From: Hevea brasiliensis
Lineage: Eukaryota > Streptophyta > Magnoliopsida > Malpighiales > Euphorbiaceae
Direction of reading: 5' to 3'
Length of the DNA stretch: 64,000 nt
NCBI RefSeq assembly: GCF_030052815.1
Contig: NC_079495.1
Coordinates: forward strand, 43,715,651-43,779,650
Each line of letters begins with the position of its first letter. The stretch's first letter is position 1. Positions 36,340-48,183 of this stretch are shown piece after piece. The notes below the pieces were generated by a model. That model was not told the origin of the DNA and made no database searches. It worked only from the letters and a program-made list of their open reading frames with translations. The position numbers and the translations under genes are program-made.

Positions 36340-36515
36340 TGCACGATGATTTGACCTCCCCGACCATAGGGAGTTAGAATTTGATTCGACCTCCCCGACC
36401 ATAGGGAGTTAAAATCACCCGAAGATGGCCCTTTCGGATTAGTCTTGCATAGTTAGTGAGATAAAGAATGGCTTTTGAGATAAAGAATGGCTTTTGAGAT
36501 AAAGAATGGTTTTGA
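36340..36515 (+). repeat. Two short tandem duplications in S3
   Basis: GACCTCCCCGACCATAGGGAG occurs as two copies (about 36351-36410), with the two units 31 bp apart. Just downstream, AAAGAATGGCTTTTGAGAT occurs in three copies (about 36463-36515). Confidence 0.75.
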
Positions 36516-36763
36516 ATAGTAAAGAATTGTGATTTCAATTATGATTTATGTATAATCGATTTTGTTAAAATTACCTTAAATGGTTAGTTATGATTTGATA
36601 AATTGAATTTTATGATCAAAGTCATTTTATACAAATGATTTATATTATTGGCAATGAATATTTTGAGTTTTGGAATTTGATGAGTATTCAGATTTCTAAA
36701 TTATTTGCTGTAAATTTTATCAATGTATATTGTACTATATTTTAAATTATAGTTGTGCACCAC

Positions 36764-36780
36764 TGAGTTCACCACTCAGC
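36764..36780 (+). other. LTR hairpin H1 in S3
   Basis: CTGAGT and ACTCAG form a 6-bp stem with a 5-nt loop. GTCGCAG|GTTAAA follows 25 nt later. Confidence 0.6.
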
Positions 36781-37224
36781 GATAGGTTTGTATGTTGTCG
36801 CAGGTTAAAAGAGCATAGAGCAATTGAGTAAGCTTCTTTGAAGGTAGACATTCAGATCAGCTCCTGGTATATCATAGGTATACCCATGTACATAGGTTTT
36901 GATGTATGCATGTAATAATATGTATGTAAATTATTTGAGCAGTTGTATAAAAACTCTTGTAAAATATTTTGATATATAATTAAATGTAAATTATTGTAAA
37001 TGTAAATTTGAGATTTCATTTACTTGAATAGTTTTGTAATATAAATTTTGAGTCTTGTAATCAATGAAATGTTTCTTTATGATGAGATTGATTTGAAAAT
37101 GAATTGATTGTTTATTGAGATTTGAATTGTGAATTGAAATGAAGTTATTGGAGTTGTATTTGAGAAAACATATTGGGAGTATTTTCTTTTGCAGGATTGA
37201 AGAACTGTTTTCTCAAAATACAGC

Positions 37225-37237
37225 CGGCACTTTGCCG
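37225..37237 (+). other. LTR hairpin H2 in S3
   Basis: CGGCA-CTT-TGCCG follows GAAGAACTGTTTTCTC. Confidence 0.6.
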
Positions 37238-37549
37238 AAAAAATTTTATAACACCAGATTTTAATCGATGATTTAAATTTCATGAAAATTGTTTTAAAAT
37301 TCCTTGTAATATATCTAATGGGTTATCGATAGGCGAAGTACAATAATTCATTAGGTGTACTATGGGATCATGGTACATCTTACGGGAGAGTAGGGTGTGA
37401 CATGATTTTTTGGATATCCAAAAGATAGTTTTGGATATTATTTTTATTTTCCTACATCACAAAAGGTTGTGGTAAGTAGAGATGCCACATTTCTTGAATA
37501 ACAGTTTGTTCAAGAAGGAGGAGGCAAAGGAAGAAAAATAGAGTTAGAA

Positions 37550-39040
37550 TTGGAGAATTCTAACCAACCAACTAATCAGATGGATATGGATCCATCTAGT
37601 CAACCTACACCTATTGATGAAACATCTATAGCTATTCCTCGTAGATCAACTAAGGTATCTCATCCACTAGTGAGATATGATTTCCTTCATGAAGAAGAAC
37701 AAGAGTTGTCTACTCATGAAGAAGTAGATCATGGAGATGATCCACTTACCTATGAAGAAGCTATATCAGATATAGACTCTTCAAAATGGATTGATGCTAT
37801 GAAATCCGAGATTGATTCCATGAAATCCGAGATTGATTCCATGCATAAGAATCAAGTTTGGGATCTTGTTAACCCACCTAAAGGTATTGTAACTATAGGG
37901 AACAAATGGGTTTTCAAGAAGAAAATTGGTTCTGATGGAAAGGTAGAGACCTATAAAGCAAGGCTAGTAGCGAAAGGGTTTCGCCAAAGGCAAGGAATCG
38001 ACTATGAGGAGACTTTCTCGCCTGTTGCCATGCTTAAATCAATTACGATTCTATTAGCAATAGCTACATACTATGATTATGAGATTTGGCAAATGGATGT
38101 CAAAACAGCTTTTCTCAATGGATACATTGAAGAAAACATTTTCATGGAACAACCTAGGGGTTTTGAATTCCAAGATGGTTCCAAAGTGCGCAAGCTTAAG
38201 CGATCCATTTATGGGTTAAAAAAAGCTTCGAGGAATTGGAATATTCGTTTTGATGAAGCCATTAAGTCATTTGGTTTCATAAAAAATGAGGATGAACCAT
38301 GTGTATATAAGAAGGTTAGTGATAGTGCCATCACTTTCCTTGTCTTGTATTTGGATGACATTTTATTGATGGGTAATGACACAGGTATGTTGACAACTGT
38401 AAAGGTATGGTTGTCAAATACATTCTTCATGAAAGACTTAGGGGAGGCAACCTATATTCTTGGGATTTGCATCTATAGAGATAGAGTGAAAAGAATAATT
38501 GGTTTATCCCAAAGTTTATACTTGGAAAAGGTGTTAAAGGGGTTTAACATGCTTGATTCCAAGAGAGGATTGTTACCAGTGAGACATAGTATCCACCTTT
38601 CTAAAGAGATGTCTCTAAAGACACCTGAAGAAAGAGATAAAATGGCCAGGATTCCATATGCTTCGGTTATTGGAAGTTTGATGTATGCAATGTTGTGTAC
38701 TAGGCCGGATATCGCATATGCTATTAGTTTGACTAGCAAGTATCAATCCAATCTAGGTTTGGAACACTGGATAGCTGTCAAGAATATCCTTAAGTACTTG
38801 AAAAGAACTAAGGATTTATTCTTGATATATGGAGGTGGTGACATGAAATTGGATGGTTATACTGATTCTGATTTCCAATCAGATATCAATGATAGAAAGT
38901 CTACCTCTGGATATGTGTTCATTTGTAATGGAGGTGCAGTCAGTTGGAAGAGTTCCAAACAGAGTACGACTACAGATTCCACTACTGAGGCTGAGTATAT
39001 TGCTGCATCAAATGCTGCAAAAGAAGCTGTTTGGATATAA
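37550..39040 (+). pseudogene. COP reverse transcriptase and RNase H (496 codons open)
   Basis: The best-preserved copia segment. The integrase tail resumes at 37403 and meets this frame after a TAA near 37500, so the ATG at 37550 is probably internal. Motifs: KWVFKKKIGSDGKVETYKAR, LVAKGFRQRQGIDYEETFSP, QMDVKTAFLNGYIEENIFM, GLKKASRNWN, and catalytic YLDD at 38348-38359. RNase H follows: DGYTDSDFQSDINDRKSTSG, STTEAEYIAASNAAKEAVWI. A 10-residue KSEIDSM repeat duplicates near 37800-37840. A TAA after VWI and a shift move the last residues (GQGDVAMQKIASAKNPADSF) to frame 38853-39191. Confidence 0.92.
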
Positions 39041-39191
39041 GGAACTCTGGTCTCACCAGAAATCTAAACACATAGAAAGGCACTACCACATTATCAGAGA
39101 GATAGTTGGGCAAGGCGATGTAGCCATGCAGAAAATAGCATCAGCTAAAAATCCAGCTGATTCATTCACTAAGCCTATGTCACAAGCTTAG
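39041..39191 (+). pseudogene. COP RNase H tail, out of frame
   Basis: In the +1-type frame the sequence reads KSKHIERHYHIIREIVGQGD and NPADSFTKPMSQA, the standard end of copia pol, with part of the preceding segment deleted. It lies 60 bp upstream of the purine tract. Confidence 0.75.
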
Positions 39192-39259
39192 TTAGGTTGA
39201 CATCTTAAGAAGATGGGTCTAAGATATTGTGATGAATGGCTCTAGTACTAGTGGGAGAT

Positions 39260-41382
39260 TATTAGTAGTATGCCCTAGAGCATATCATTTAGTATGTATC
39301 TTGTACATGTTTTATTAATAAAAGGCATTTTCACTTTTCCGTTTACATAATATATTTATGTATAATAGAAAAGGTCCATTGATATTTTGTTAGAAATTCT
39401 ATTCTTAAGTTATTAAGAATGTGAGTGACAGTATTTCTAGTACAAAGTATCATAAATTGGTTCACAATCGAGGATACTTCACACAGGACATGACTTATCC
39501 AGAAAGATTGTATTCATATTTGTTCCAAATGTATTTATATGAGATACAAATAAGATGGAATGGTGAGTCTCATGCCATATAACAAACATGATAGGCACTT
39601 ACGCATGATAAGTAGGCCAAACCAGTGACATTTATGATAAGCTTATGGAGTTTACTCTTGTCAATGCATTGTCATAAATCATATTAGTCCATATAATCTT
39701 TAGACCAGAGATAGCACAGTTATCTTGTATATAGGTGGTTTGAGTTTGATACTGTTTTCATACTTGTACTGTGTATAGGTGTATGGGCATGTGTTAGCTC
39801 CTACTAGTTATATATGGATGTAGGTGTTGATCAAGATAGAATCTGTTACCCTAAGTAAATAGGGATAAAATCCTATGTTCATTTAATTGTTCTTGATGTT
39901 TCAAGTTCCTGGCCAGGACAGATAGATTTAATCAGAAAAGAGTTTCTGATGAGAAAATCTTTTAATCAAGAACTGGAATTAAAAGAGAACATAATATTCA
40001 TAGCAAATGGGGTTTGACATAAACTATGACTCAAACTCGAATTGGGATTTTGTAACAGAGAGATTCTTGTGCATGGTAACATATGATTATAGGTTCATTT
40101 AAGGTACACCTTATTACAAATTGGGTGGCTATGGCATGCTATGCTAGGTGTTAATCATAGTATATGAGGTGCATAAAATGATTTAGAAAAATCATTTATG
40201 GTAAAAAAGAGTTTTGATGATATTAAGAGTTGATATCATATCTCATTGCCTATTAATGATGAGCCTAGTGAGTCACACACATACACAAGTAATCACACAC
40301 ATACACCAGTAATCATCAAGTTAAATGTGATTTAATTAATTGATTAAAAAGTTTAATTTATCAATTAAATAGGTTTGATTCGCAATTAGATTGCAAAGTC
40401 CCTAGCATGGCTTGAAACCAAATCTAGGTTATTGGATGTATTGTATAATTTAAATTTATATTTAAAGTGTTTAAATATGAATTTAATTATGAGAAATTAA
40501 TTAATAGATATTAATTTATTTATTTATATTTGATATAAATTGATTAGAAGAAGAGAATAATTATTTTGGGTTGAGAACTCAAAATTAAGACACAGGGGTA
40601 TTTTGGTCATTTCACAGGGTGACATGTGGCACCATGAGATGGTGACACATGGCACTACACATAAGCTTGTCAATTGTCTTTTAATCATGTAAGATGATCA
40701 AAGTCAAGATTAAATCTAAGTTTGACACTTGGCATAATGTGATTGGGTCAATTAAACTAAGAGTCAATCAGAAGGTGACATGTAGCAAGGGTTTTAAGTG
40801 ATGACCTAGCTATATAAGGGAAAGGATGAAAAAAATAAAAAATAAGCTGCTGTTCTTTCGTATGTGCCACCACCCTTGGAGGGCTCTTCTTCTCTTCTTC
40901 TTCATCTCTCATCAATTCAAAGAGAATTGCCAACATTCTCTTGAATTAAAATTACTAGAAATCGTTTCTAGTGTCCTGTATGCATCTATAACATCTCTAA
41001 AGGAAAAACCTGATTTTCTAATTAATTGGAAAGGCTTGAGAAGTTATTCAAGGGGCTACCATTGGTGATCTTGGTGTGGACAAGAGGGACAACATCTGGT
41101 GTCCTAAGTGCATCCCAAAGGTACCAAACACAACTATAGTGCATCAAGAGGTTAGTGCACATGTTCTTGATTTAATCTAGGGTTCTAATGAATTAATCTG
41201 TTAATTCAAAAATCTTAAATAGCAAATATAGATCAAAAAACATATTAAAAGTGTTTTAATATGCTGTTTAACATTGAAATCAAATAGATAAATAATAAAT
41301 CTTGCATGATGCATGAAACCCTAGAAGAAAATTTTTAAATTTAATGTTCTAAACTTATGTTTTTCATGCTTCTGCTCCTTCA
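39260..41382 (+). repeat. COP 3' LTR, 2123 bp
   Basis: It starts TATTAGTAGTATGCCC (the 5' copy has TGTTAG, so the terminal G is mutated) and ends CTGCTCCTTCA. It is uninterrupted, giving the empty site of S2 (near 40290-40320). It has a TATA box at 40811-40817. The two LTRs differ at scattered sites plus small indels, including a short CACACATACAC duplication. Confidence 0.92.
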
Positions 41383-41637
41383 TAGAATGCCAAGAAAAGG
41401 CTTAGAAAAATTTTTCGATCGGTACAAATGATTTTAGCTCAGTAAGCCAAACGGAGGACATTTTGGTCATTTCGTCTTCGGAGATGATTTTTAACTTACT
41501 TGTTCAGTTAAGTAAATAATTATTATGACATAAAATATGAATAAATATTACTAAAAATTAAATTGAAATTGAGTAGAAAAGAAAAGAAGAGAAAATGAGT
41601 TAAATTTGGAATTATTACCTCATGCTTATGTCATTAC

Positions 41638-42698
41638 TGTAACATCCTCCCTATACTTATCCTGTATGTTTTGTTGCTCCAGTGACCTAATATCAGTCCA
41701 AGCAAGTCAGGATATCTGAAACTACACTTCGGTGATAGTGAACAGACATATATTGATGAAATAAATAAAAAGAAAATACAAGAAAAATTAAAGAAAAATA
41801 AAAGAGAGAAAATAAAACTAAGTTAAACTTGCCGGTACCGTAGCGATGGGTGACCGCACCGGAAAGTTACGATGAAGGTAATTGCCTACTCCAGAACCGC
41901 GGAAAACCCTCGGAATTAAATTTTGGGACATAATTAAAGGTTTATTGAAATGTAATTGATACTAGAAATATCAAAGAAAAAATAATAAATTAGTATAAAG
42001 AAAAACGAAAAATCGAGAAACAGATAAAAAAATCAGTGTTACCGAAAAATCAGGAATACAACCCAAAGAAGGGCATTTTGGTCATTTGAAACCTAGAGTT
42101 GCCTTTTGACCTCAATGTGCATTAAAAATAAATGATATTACACTTTGAAAATGTCATAAAAATTTAATTGTAGTACATTATATGAATAGTGAAAGAAATG
42201 GGGCATAAAATCCAATTTATGAAACTTTAAATAATTAAACATTAAAATGGAACTTAGTGCTCCACTAACTTAAATCGTGGGACACCAATATAAGCCTTGG
42301 GACAGCAGAAACCACTTCATCTTCAACCTTCCACAAACCAGCCGAATTCCACCATGGAAGAACTCAATTGCCATACCTTGTTCCACCTCCATGCAAGCAT
42401 GTTCTAGCCATCCTTTCTCACTAGTGTCTTCATTAAAACTTATACATTCAACTTGAGGAAGTCATTAGCAGCAAGAAGAAATGGATTTAGTGAGTTTTTA
42501 GCAAGCTCCAAAAGAGGTAACTGTCCAAATCCCCTCCCTGGCTCTAGTAAACTTCATGTTTAGGTTGAGGTGAGTTGAATGGTGAAGAGAATGGAAGAAT
42601 TTATTGAGTTATGGAATTGTTCAATTTCGGCAACCATGAGAATCTATGTTGCTTGAGTTTTTCTTACTTCTAATGGATGGAAAATAATGTTGATTTAG
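41638..42698 (+). repeat. TK-d: Tekay-type LTR 5' portion
   Basis: It starts TGTAACATCCTCCC in the middle of TK-b and resembles S1 and S3 (GCGATGGGTGACCGCACCGG, CATTTTGGTCATTTG, TTAGTGCTCCACTAA). It is cut after 1061 bp by TK-e. Its remainder would lie right of the window. The left flank is ATTAC. Confidence 0.75.
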
Positions 42699-44139
42699 TG
42701 TAACACCCCGAACCTCCGAGTTATGAATAGCACCATTTTTGGTCCGTGACTAGTACTATTCAAAGACACCTTGAGGACCAAAAATAAATAGAAAATTAAT
42801 TGAGATAGACACAATAAAAATTCAAGTGACCCAAAAATATAAGGACTCACCGGGTATATTGTAAAAGAGGGATTATGATCCGATAAGAGGCATTTTGGTC
42901 AATTCACTTTAAGAGTTGATTTTTGATCAAAATGTCAATTTAATTAAATGAAAATAAAATATTGAATTATGAAGAAATATTGAGGGAAAAATTAGAGTAA
43001 AAGTGGAAAGAAAATAAAAGAGGCAAAAATCTAGAATTTAAATTCCATTTTTGACCTAATTAAAATTAATGACTTATGGGATTTTGACAATTAAACTTAA
43101 TTATTTAATTAAAAAGGAATAAATAAGTATAATAGAAGACAAGTCTTCTTCTTTCCCTTCTTCCATGCCACCACCCATCTTCCCTCTCCCTCTCTTTTCT
43201 TTTCTCTTCTTCTCTAATCTTCTTCTACCATTGTTTTCCCTTCCAAGTCTTGATTCACTTCAATTCCCTTCATAAATTCCATAGCCCACTAAAAGAAAAC
43301 ATCAAAGAGATCTTTGATTGAGAGATTAAAAACAAGAAGAGCAAGATTTGGAAGAGATTGGAAGTGGAAAAAATCATTAAGTGAGGTAAGCTCTCTCTTT
43401 CATGCTTGATTAACCAAATATGCTTTGAATCAAGTTTGGGTGTGATGAATTTACATGAGAAAACATAAAATTTCATAAGAAAATGAAAAAAAAACATGTA
43501 TGGAATCTAAACTAGGGTTTTAGCCAAATTGGAGAACAGTTAGGGTTTGATGTCTTTGAATGAAATTTATGATGAGATTAAGCTTAGTTGAAGTAGTATA
43601 CATGATTGGGGTAAAAAAATTGCATGAAATGTGTATAAATTTAATTATGAGAGATTAGGGTTCATGGGAAAATTGGAGTTTTGGTGCTAAAGAATGAAAT
43701 TGGTGTGTGTAGTGTTAAATTATGGTCATTTGAGGTTTATTTAGTTTGAATTGACAATGGGTTGATGAATGGGGGTAATGAAATGGTAGGATTAGGGAAA
43801 ATTGCAAACTTTGGTGTTTGAGAATTGTGGGGTTTGTGCTAAGAAGTGCCATTGACGTGTCAATGCTAAATCATAGTCATTTTGGGTGAATTAAATGTGA
43901 ATTGAGGTCGGTTAGTGGGAATAATTAAAGAAATGAAAAATTTGAACTTAGGGTAGAATTTGCACACTGAGTTCAATGTGTTTGACAGCCCATAAATTGA
44001 GCTACACAACTCCAATTGGTGTGAAACTAATTGGAAATGAAACTTAAGACATAGGGTTAGAATTTTTGTGAAGATATCCTGCCCCGAAAATGAACTGAAG
44101 CTATCCGAAATGAGCCTTGAACTTAAAGACAAAATTCTA

Positions 44140-44725
44140 GAACCTGCAGAATTTAACTATAAGAACAGTAAAATTTGCATGGCCATAACTCTCTCTAGAA
44201 AACTCTGATTTAGGCCATTCTTGAACCGATGGAAACCTAAGACATAGAATAACATTTCATATGAAGAACTTGAGGTCAAATTATAGAGTTAACCCAATCA
44301 AATTGCTAAGCAAATTTGAATCACCGAATCTGCAGAATTACAGATTTACCATATGAACAGTAAATTTTGCATAGCCATAACTCTCTCTAGAAAACTCTGA
44401 TTTAGGCGATTCTTGAACTGCTGGAAACCTAAGACATAGTAGAAAATTTTTTATGTAGAACATTAGACCAAATTATGGACTTAACTTGATCAAATTGCTG
44501 AACGAATTTGGATCAATAAATCCGCTAGAACTGAATCTACAGGATGAACAGTGACGTGAACAATAATCATATTTTGGTCATAACTTGAGCTACACAGCTC
44601 GGAATTAAGCGATTCAAAAAGGAAAATAAAGTTAAGACCTAAATGAACAATTTTCATGAAGAACACCTCATCAAATTATGATCGAAACTAGGTAAAAATT
44701 GGGTTCAAAGATTAGGGCACCAAGC
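44140..44725 (+). repeat. Degenerate ~200-bp LTR modules
   Basis: Units starting near 44178, 44369 and 44575 share GGCCATAACTCTCTCTAGAA / CATAACTTGAGCTACACAGC, TAAGACATAG or TTAAGACCTA, ATGAAGAAC and CAAATTATG in the same order. Matching units occur in S1, S3, S4, S5, TK-a, TK-c and TK-f LTRs. Confidence 0.7.
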
Positions 44726-45577
44726 TGTCCCAAAACCAAAATATTCTAAAATTTTCAAAGCTAACTTGGGATGCATTAGACATGCATGTAATGAGTTCTT
44801 GGCAGTAATTGAGATTGCTATTGAGGTATTCTGTTTGTGTATTTTTAGTAGAAAAATAAGTTGGAACGGACAAAGAGAAGTAGGTAATAAGGAAGGAGAA
44901 TTATCGAAGGTTTGTGCACAACTAACCTTTTCTTTGTTTTTAAACTTGTAAATTGCTTGGAATGTGTTAAATTGAATGAGTTTGCTTTGAACAAATTTAC
45001 TTTGACTAAAATATGGTTTTTCTCTTGTATTTAAGAAATTTGGGCGTTGCTACCTTTATATGGATATTATGATGAATTTAAATGTGTTTATTGGTTTATA
45101 AATGTGATTATTGAGTGGGAAATTTTTAGAAACTGTTTTGAAACCACAGTTAGCATGACAATCCCTTTCGGAACTCTCCAGTAATAACGGCTACTTGGGT
45201 TTGATAATTGATATTGATTATGTCTCCCATTAATAATGGTTAGTGGGATAAGACTACATGAGTACTCATTAGCTAGCTAGCCCTTCCCTCATTAATAACG
45301 GTTAGTGAGGTTGAGATTACTTTGTCGTAGTGTGCAACACGGCACTGATCGTGAAATTTTGTGTCATGGCCTAAACTGTGTGTTGATGTTGGCAACACTA
45401 ATGCTTTGTGAATTGTAATTTATGAAGTGTGATTTCTCATTTGAAATGTTATTCCAATAAATGGCCTTTATGGACTTAGAACTATTGTGAAGTTTTCATG
45501 CTTAAGAAAAATATTATTTATTATGCTTTGACAAATTGTGTTTTACCTTAAGTTTTAAAGTTATTAGTTATGTACCA

Positions 45578-45625
45578 CTGAGTGATATACTCAGCGATAG
45601 CTTCTTTATGCTGTCGCAGGTAAGA
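45578..45625 (+). other. LTR hairpin H1 and splice-donor-like site in TK-e
   Basis: CTGAGT-GATAT-ACTCAG is followed by CGATAGC...GCTGTCGCAG|GTAAGA, the strongest donor match among the copies. Confidence 0.65.
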
Positions 45626-46076
45626 GAAAGGAGAAGGCTGCCGAGTGAGAGACTTAAAAGCAGCATTTTGGTATTATTTGTGGGTATTTATGTTAGGTAT
45701 ACCCTTGTGATTCCTTTGGATGTATTTTGTACCTATATGTATGGATGTACGGACATTGAGCAGTTTGTATTTAAAAGCATTGCATTGCTATCACATTTTG
45801 AGTTTGTAACTATTTTGTATTTTACTTTGAGACTTATGAAAATGTAACTTTTGTAATATTTAGTCTATCATTATTTCTAATGAATGTTTACATGGACTTT
45901 TAACTATTCTCATGCAATTTTCTATAAAAGAATTGATAAGATAAAAAGCTATGGTTTGTTTTAAAATCCTTTGTAGCATAACTAATGGGTTACCGGTAGG
46001 TGAAGTTCAGTAATTCATTAAGTATGCTACGAGAACATGTCGTGCCTTACAAGGGATAAGGTGTGACATGTTTTAG

Positions 46077-46088
46077 TGGTATCAGAGC
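46077..46088 (+). other. TK-e primer binding site
   Basis: TGGTATCAGAGC lies eight bases (TGTTTTAG) after the 5' LTR end. Confidence 0.92.
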
Positions 46089-46257
46089 TTTAGTTTTTAT
46101 ACAAGTTTTTAAATTGCATGTTTAAAAATTTTTTATAAGTACAACTGCTCAATTGTCATTATTGATACATATAGTGCATTACATCATAAATATGGACTAA
46201 TGGAGGGAAATCTCCTTGTGTTGGTTGTTGAGGGAGTAGAATTCCTTGTGATTCAGT

Positions 46258-47418
46258 ATGGAAGAGGGGGATCACACCGTAGAATAATCAGTAGCAGCTG
46301 AGGTACAGGGGGAGGCCCCAGCTCCTTAGAATGCCAGTGGGTCAGCTGCACCCGTCCCGCCTATGCAGTTTCCTGCTCAGTTTGCTCATTCGATGGCTGC
46401 ACTATTTCAGCAAATGGCTGGCAATATACCAGTCCAAGCTCCTGTGCAAGCACCTCCAATGCAACCACCATCCCCAGCCAGACAATATGACAAGTTAATG
46501 AAGTATGGGGCAACAGAGTTCAAGGGTACAGTGGACCCATTGGAAGCTGAGTAATGGTTAGAATGGATGGAGAGAGTATTCAAGAAACTGCACTGCACCG
46601 ATGATTTGAAGTTCGAATACTCGGTCTCTCTACTGCATGGAGATGCATATGAGTGGTGGAAGACCATTCCTCACTGTTTGGTTGAGCCCCCTGTGTTGAC
46701 ATGGGATGACTTTCTCAGAAAATTTAGACAGAAGTATGTTCCTGACACATATGTAGATATGAAGCTACAGGAGTTTCTTAGTTTAAAGTAAGGGAACAGG
46801 ACTGTAGCCAGTATAAGAGAGACTTTTCCCGCCTCAGCCACTATGCTGGAAGCCTACTCACTACCAGTAGAGACAGATGGAAACAGTTTGAGGCCTAGTT
46901 TGAGATTGCAAGTGGTTGGGTTTCGACATGACAAATTCTCTGTGTTAATATCACAGGCCCTTGAATTGGAAAGGATAGAACTAGAAGGGGCATCTAAGAA
47001 GGTAACCACTAAAAAAGAGAAGAGCAATAAGCCTATAGGTCAGAGTCCAAGTAACAATTCGAGTAAGAGGAAGAGCTTTGGGGGACCAAGTAATAGAGGA
47101 TCTAGTAGGGGAAGATTCTTAGGGCAGAGGCTACCTAGATCCGGACAGCAGACATCTAGAGGTTCCTTTCCTACCCGTGCTTGTGAGACTTGTGGCAAGA
47201 CTCATGGAGGAGTATGTTATAAAGCCATAGGCGCCTGTTACAACTGTGGTGGAAGTGTTCATTTTGCTAGAGATTGCACTAGTGCCCGCAGATCTGGGCC
47301 GCCTACTATCACTGAGGGATCTGTTCAAGGTTCTACTTCCAGAGGACAACAGACAACTAGTAGAGGTAGAGGCAGGGGTAGAGGTAACACTTCTGGCAGC
47401 CAGGGCATAGTGAGCTAA
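46258..47418 (+). pseudogene. TK-e gag with repeated Gln-to-stop mutations
   Basis: ATG at 46258 (M-E-E-G-D-H), matching the TK-c start. Stops at 46285 (TAA), 46327 (TAG), 46552 (TAA), 46789 (TAA) and 47416 (TAA) each align with CAA or CAG in TK-c. The gag fold (MERVFKKLHC, AYEWWKTIPHC, FLRKFRQKYVP) and the zinc motifs CETCGKTHGGVC and CYNCGGSVHFARDC are readable, and a small deletion near 46805 shifts the frame through the EYERDFSRLS segment. The C-terminal linker is Arg/Gly-rich (SRGRGRGRGN). Confidence 0.92.
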
Positions 47419-47445
47419 CCAGAGCAGAGTGGTGCACCAGTCAGG

Positions 47446-48150
47446 GTGTACACCATGCGCCAAAGGGATGAAGCTGAGACATCAGATGTTGTGGCTGGTA
47501 CTTTCTCCATTTTTGATAGAGATGTATATGTGCTGTTTGACCTTGGTTCTACAAATTCTTATGCTAGTGCCAGTATTGCATGTTCTGTTGCCATTCCTTG
47601 CTTAAAAATGGATTATGATGTGCTAGTGACTAGTCCCTTAGGGCAAGAGGTTAAGGTGAACAAATTGTATAAGGATTGTCCTTTGGTGATCCAAGGACAT
47701 ACATTCCTATCAGACTTAATTGACATGCCCTTCCGAGATTATGATATCATCTTGGGCATGGATTGGTTAGCCAGGCATCACGCCATGATCGACTATAAAC
47801 TGAAGATAGTCACTTTTAGTCTTCCCGAGTATGCAGACGTAGTAATACACGGGGAGAGGCAGTTATTGCCATCTAACATCATTTCAGCTGCACTTGCTAG
47901 AAAGATGATTAGAAATGGATGTGAAGCTTATCTAGCTCATGTGATAGACACCCAGGTGGGGAGTCCAGATCTTAAAGATATTCCTACGGTATGGGATTTT
48001 TTGGATGTCTTTCTGGAAGAATTGTCGGGATTGCCTCCGAAAAGAGAGGTGCAGTTTGAAATTGAGACTATGCCTAGTGTGGAGCCAATCTCCATCACTC
48101 CTTATAGGATGGCACCTACTGAGTTGAAAGAGTTAAAGGTGCAATTGTAG
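47446..48150 (+). pseudogene. TK-e protease and RT linker
   Basis: The frame starts YTMRQRDEAE. The protease active-site region is VYVLFDLGSTNSYASAS (D-L-G-S-T), followed by [35 protein letters not shown] and the linker VWDFLDVFLEELSGLPPKRE. A TAG at 48148 replaces the CAG of TK-c in L-Q-E-L-L. The Met at 47446 is internal; protease follows gag after the stop at 47416. Confidence 0.88.
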
Positions 48151-48183
48151 GAATTATTAGATAAGGGTTTCATCCTCCCTAGC

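Larger units (their letters stand above)
29109..37402 (+). repeat. S3: solo Tekay-type LTR (family of S1) in COP pol, itself split by S4
   Basis: It starts TGTAACACCCCTATGTTCGG and ends GAGTAGGGTGTGACA. Flanks are CGATT (29104-29108) and TGATT (37403-37407). Outside it the copia reading continues from EKGRF into GYPKDSFGYYF. Without S4 its length is about 3.8 kb, slightly longer than S1. No internal domain is present. H1 is at 36764-36780 with CAG|GTTAAA at 36802-36807, H2 at 37225-37237 and the U5 stem at 37371-37402. Confidence 0.92.
20694..41382 (+). mobile_element. COP: Ty1/copia element with two ~2.13-kb LTRs, heavily interrupted
   Basis: The 5' LTR is 20694-25926 (2.13 kb after removing S2) and the 3' LTR is 39260-41382. 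The PBS is at 25929-25940 and the purine tract AGTGGGAGAT at 39250-39259. It is flanked by TAAAA (20689-20693) and TAGAA (41383-41387); the target LTR family reads GCATTAGAATGCC here, so the duplication was TAGAA. The domain order gag, integrase, RT, RNase H is the copia order. S3 interrupts the integrase/RT junction and the protease is deleted. Confidence 0.92.
11740..41637 (+). repeat. TK-b: Tekay-type LTR 5' portion, split into three pieces
   Basis: Pieces at 11740-11777, 20410-20693 and 41383-41637 join into the first ~570 bp of an LTR starting TGTAACACCCTC, matching 21729 onward and 31090 onward (GTACATTCTA, TTCCGGTGACCGGTGTC, GCGATGGGTAA, CAGAGAAG, CATTTTGGTCATTTCG). The first gap holds the TK-c/Cas-C composite and the second holds the copia element. 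The fragment is cut by TK-d at 41638, so its remainder would lie beyond the window. This LTR provides the empty-site comparison for both insertions. Confidence 0.85.
42699..46068 (+). repeat. TK-e 5' LTR, 3370 bp
   Basis: It runs TGTAACACCCCGAACCTCCG to GGGATAAGGTGTGACA. The body holds about three ~200-bp degenerate modules at 44170-44720. H1 is at 45578-45594, followed by GTCGCAG|GTAAGA at 45613-45625; the U5 stem is at 46038-46068. Confidence 0.93.

Noticed and set aside
37550..39040. Intact copia gene starting at ATG 37550
   Set aside because: Integrase sequence continues immediately upstream across S3, so this Met is internal to a broken polyprotein, and the integrase is mutated.
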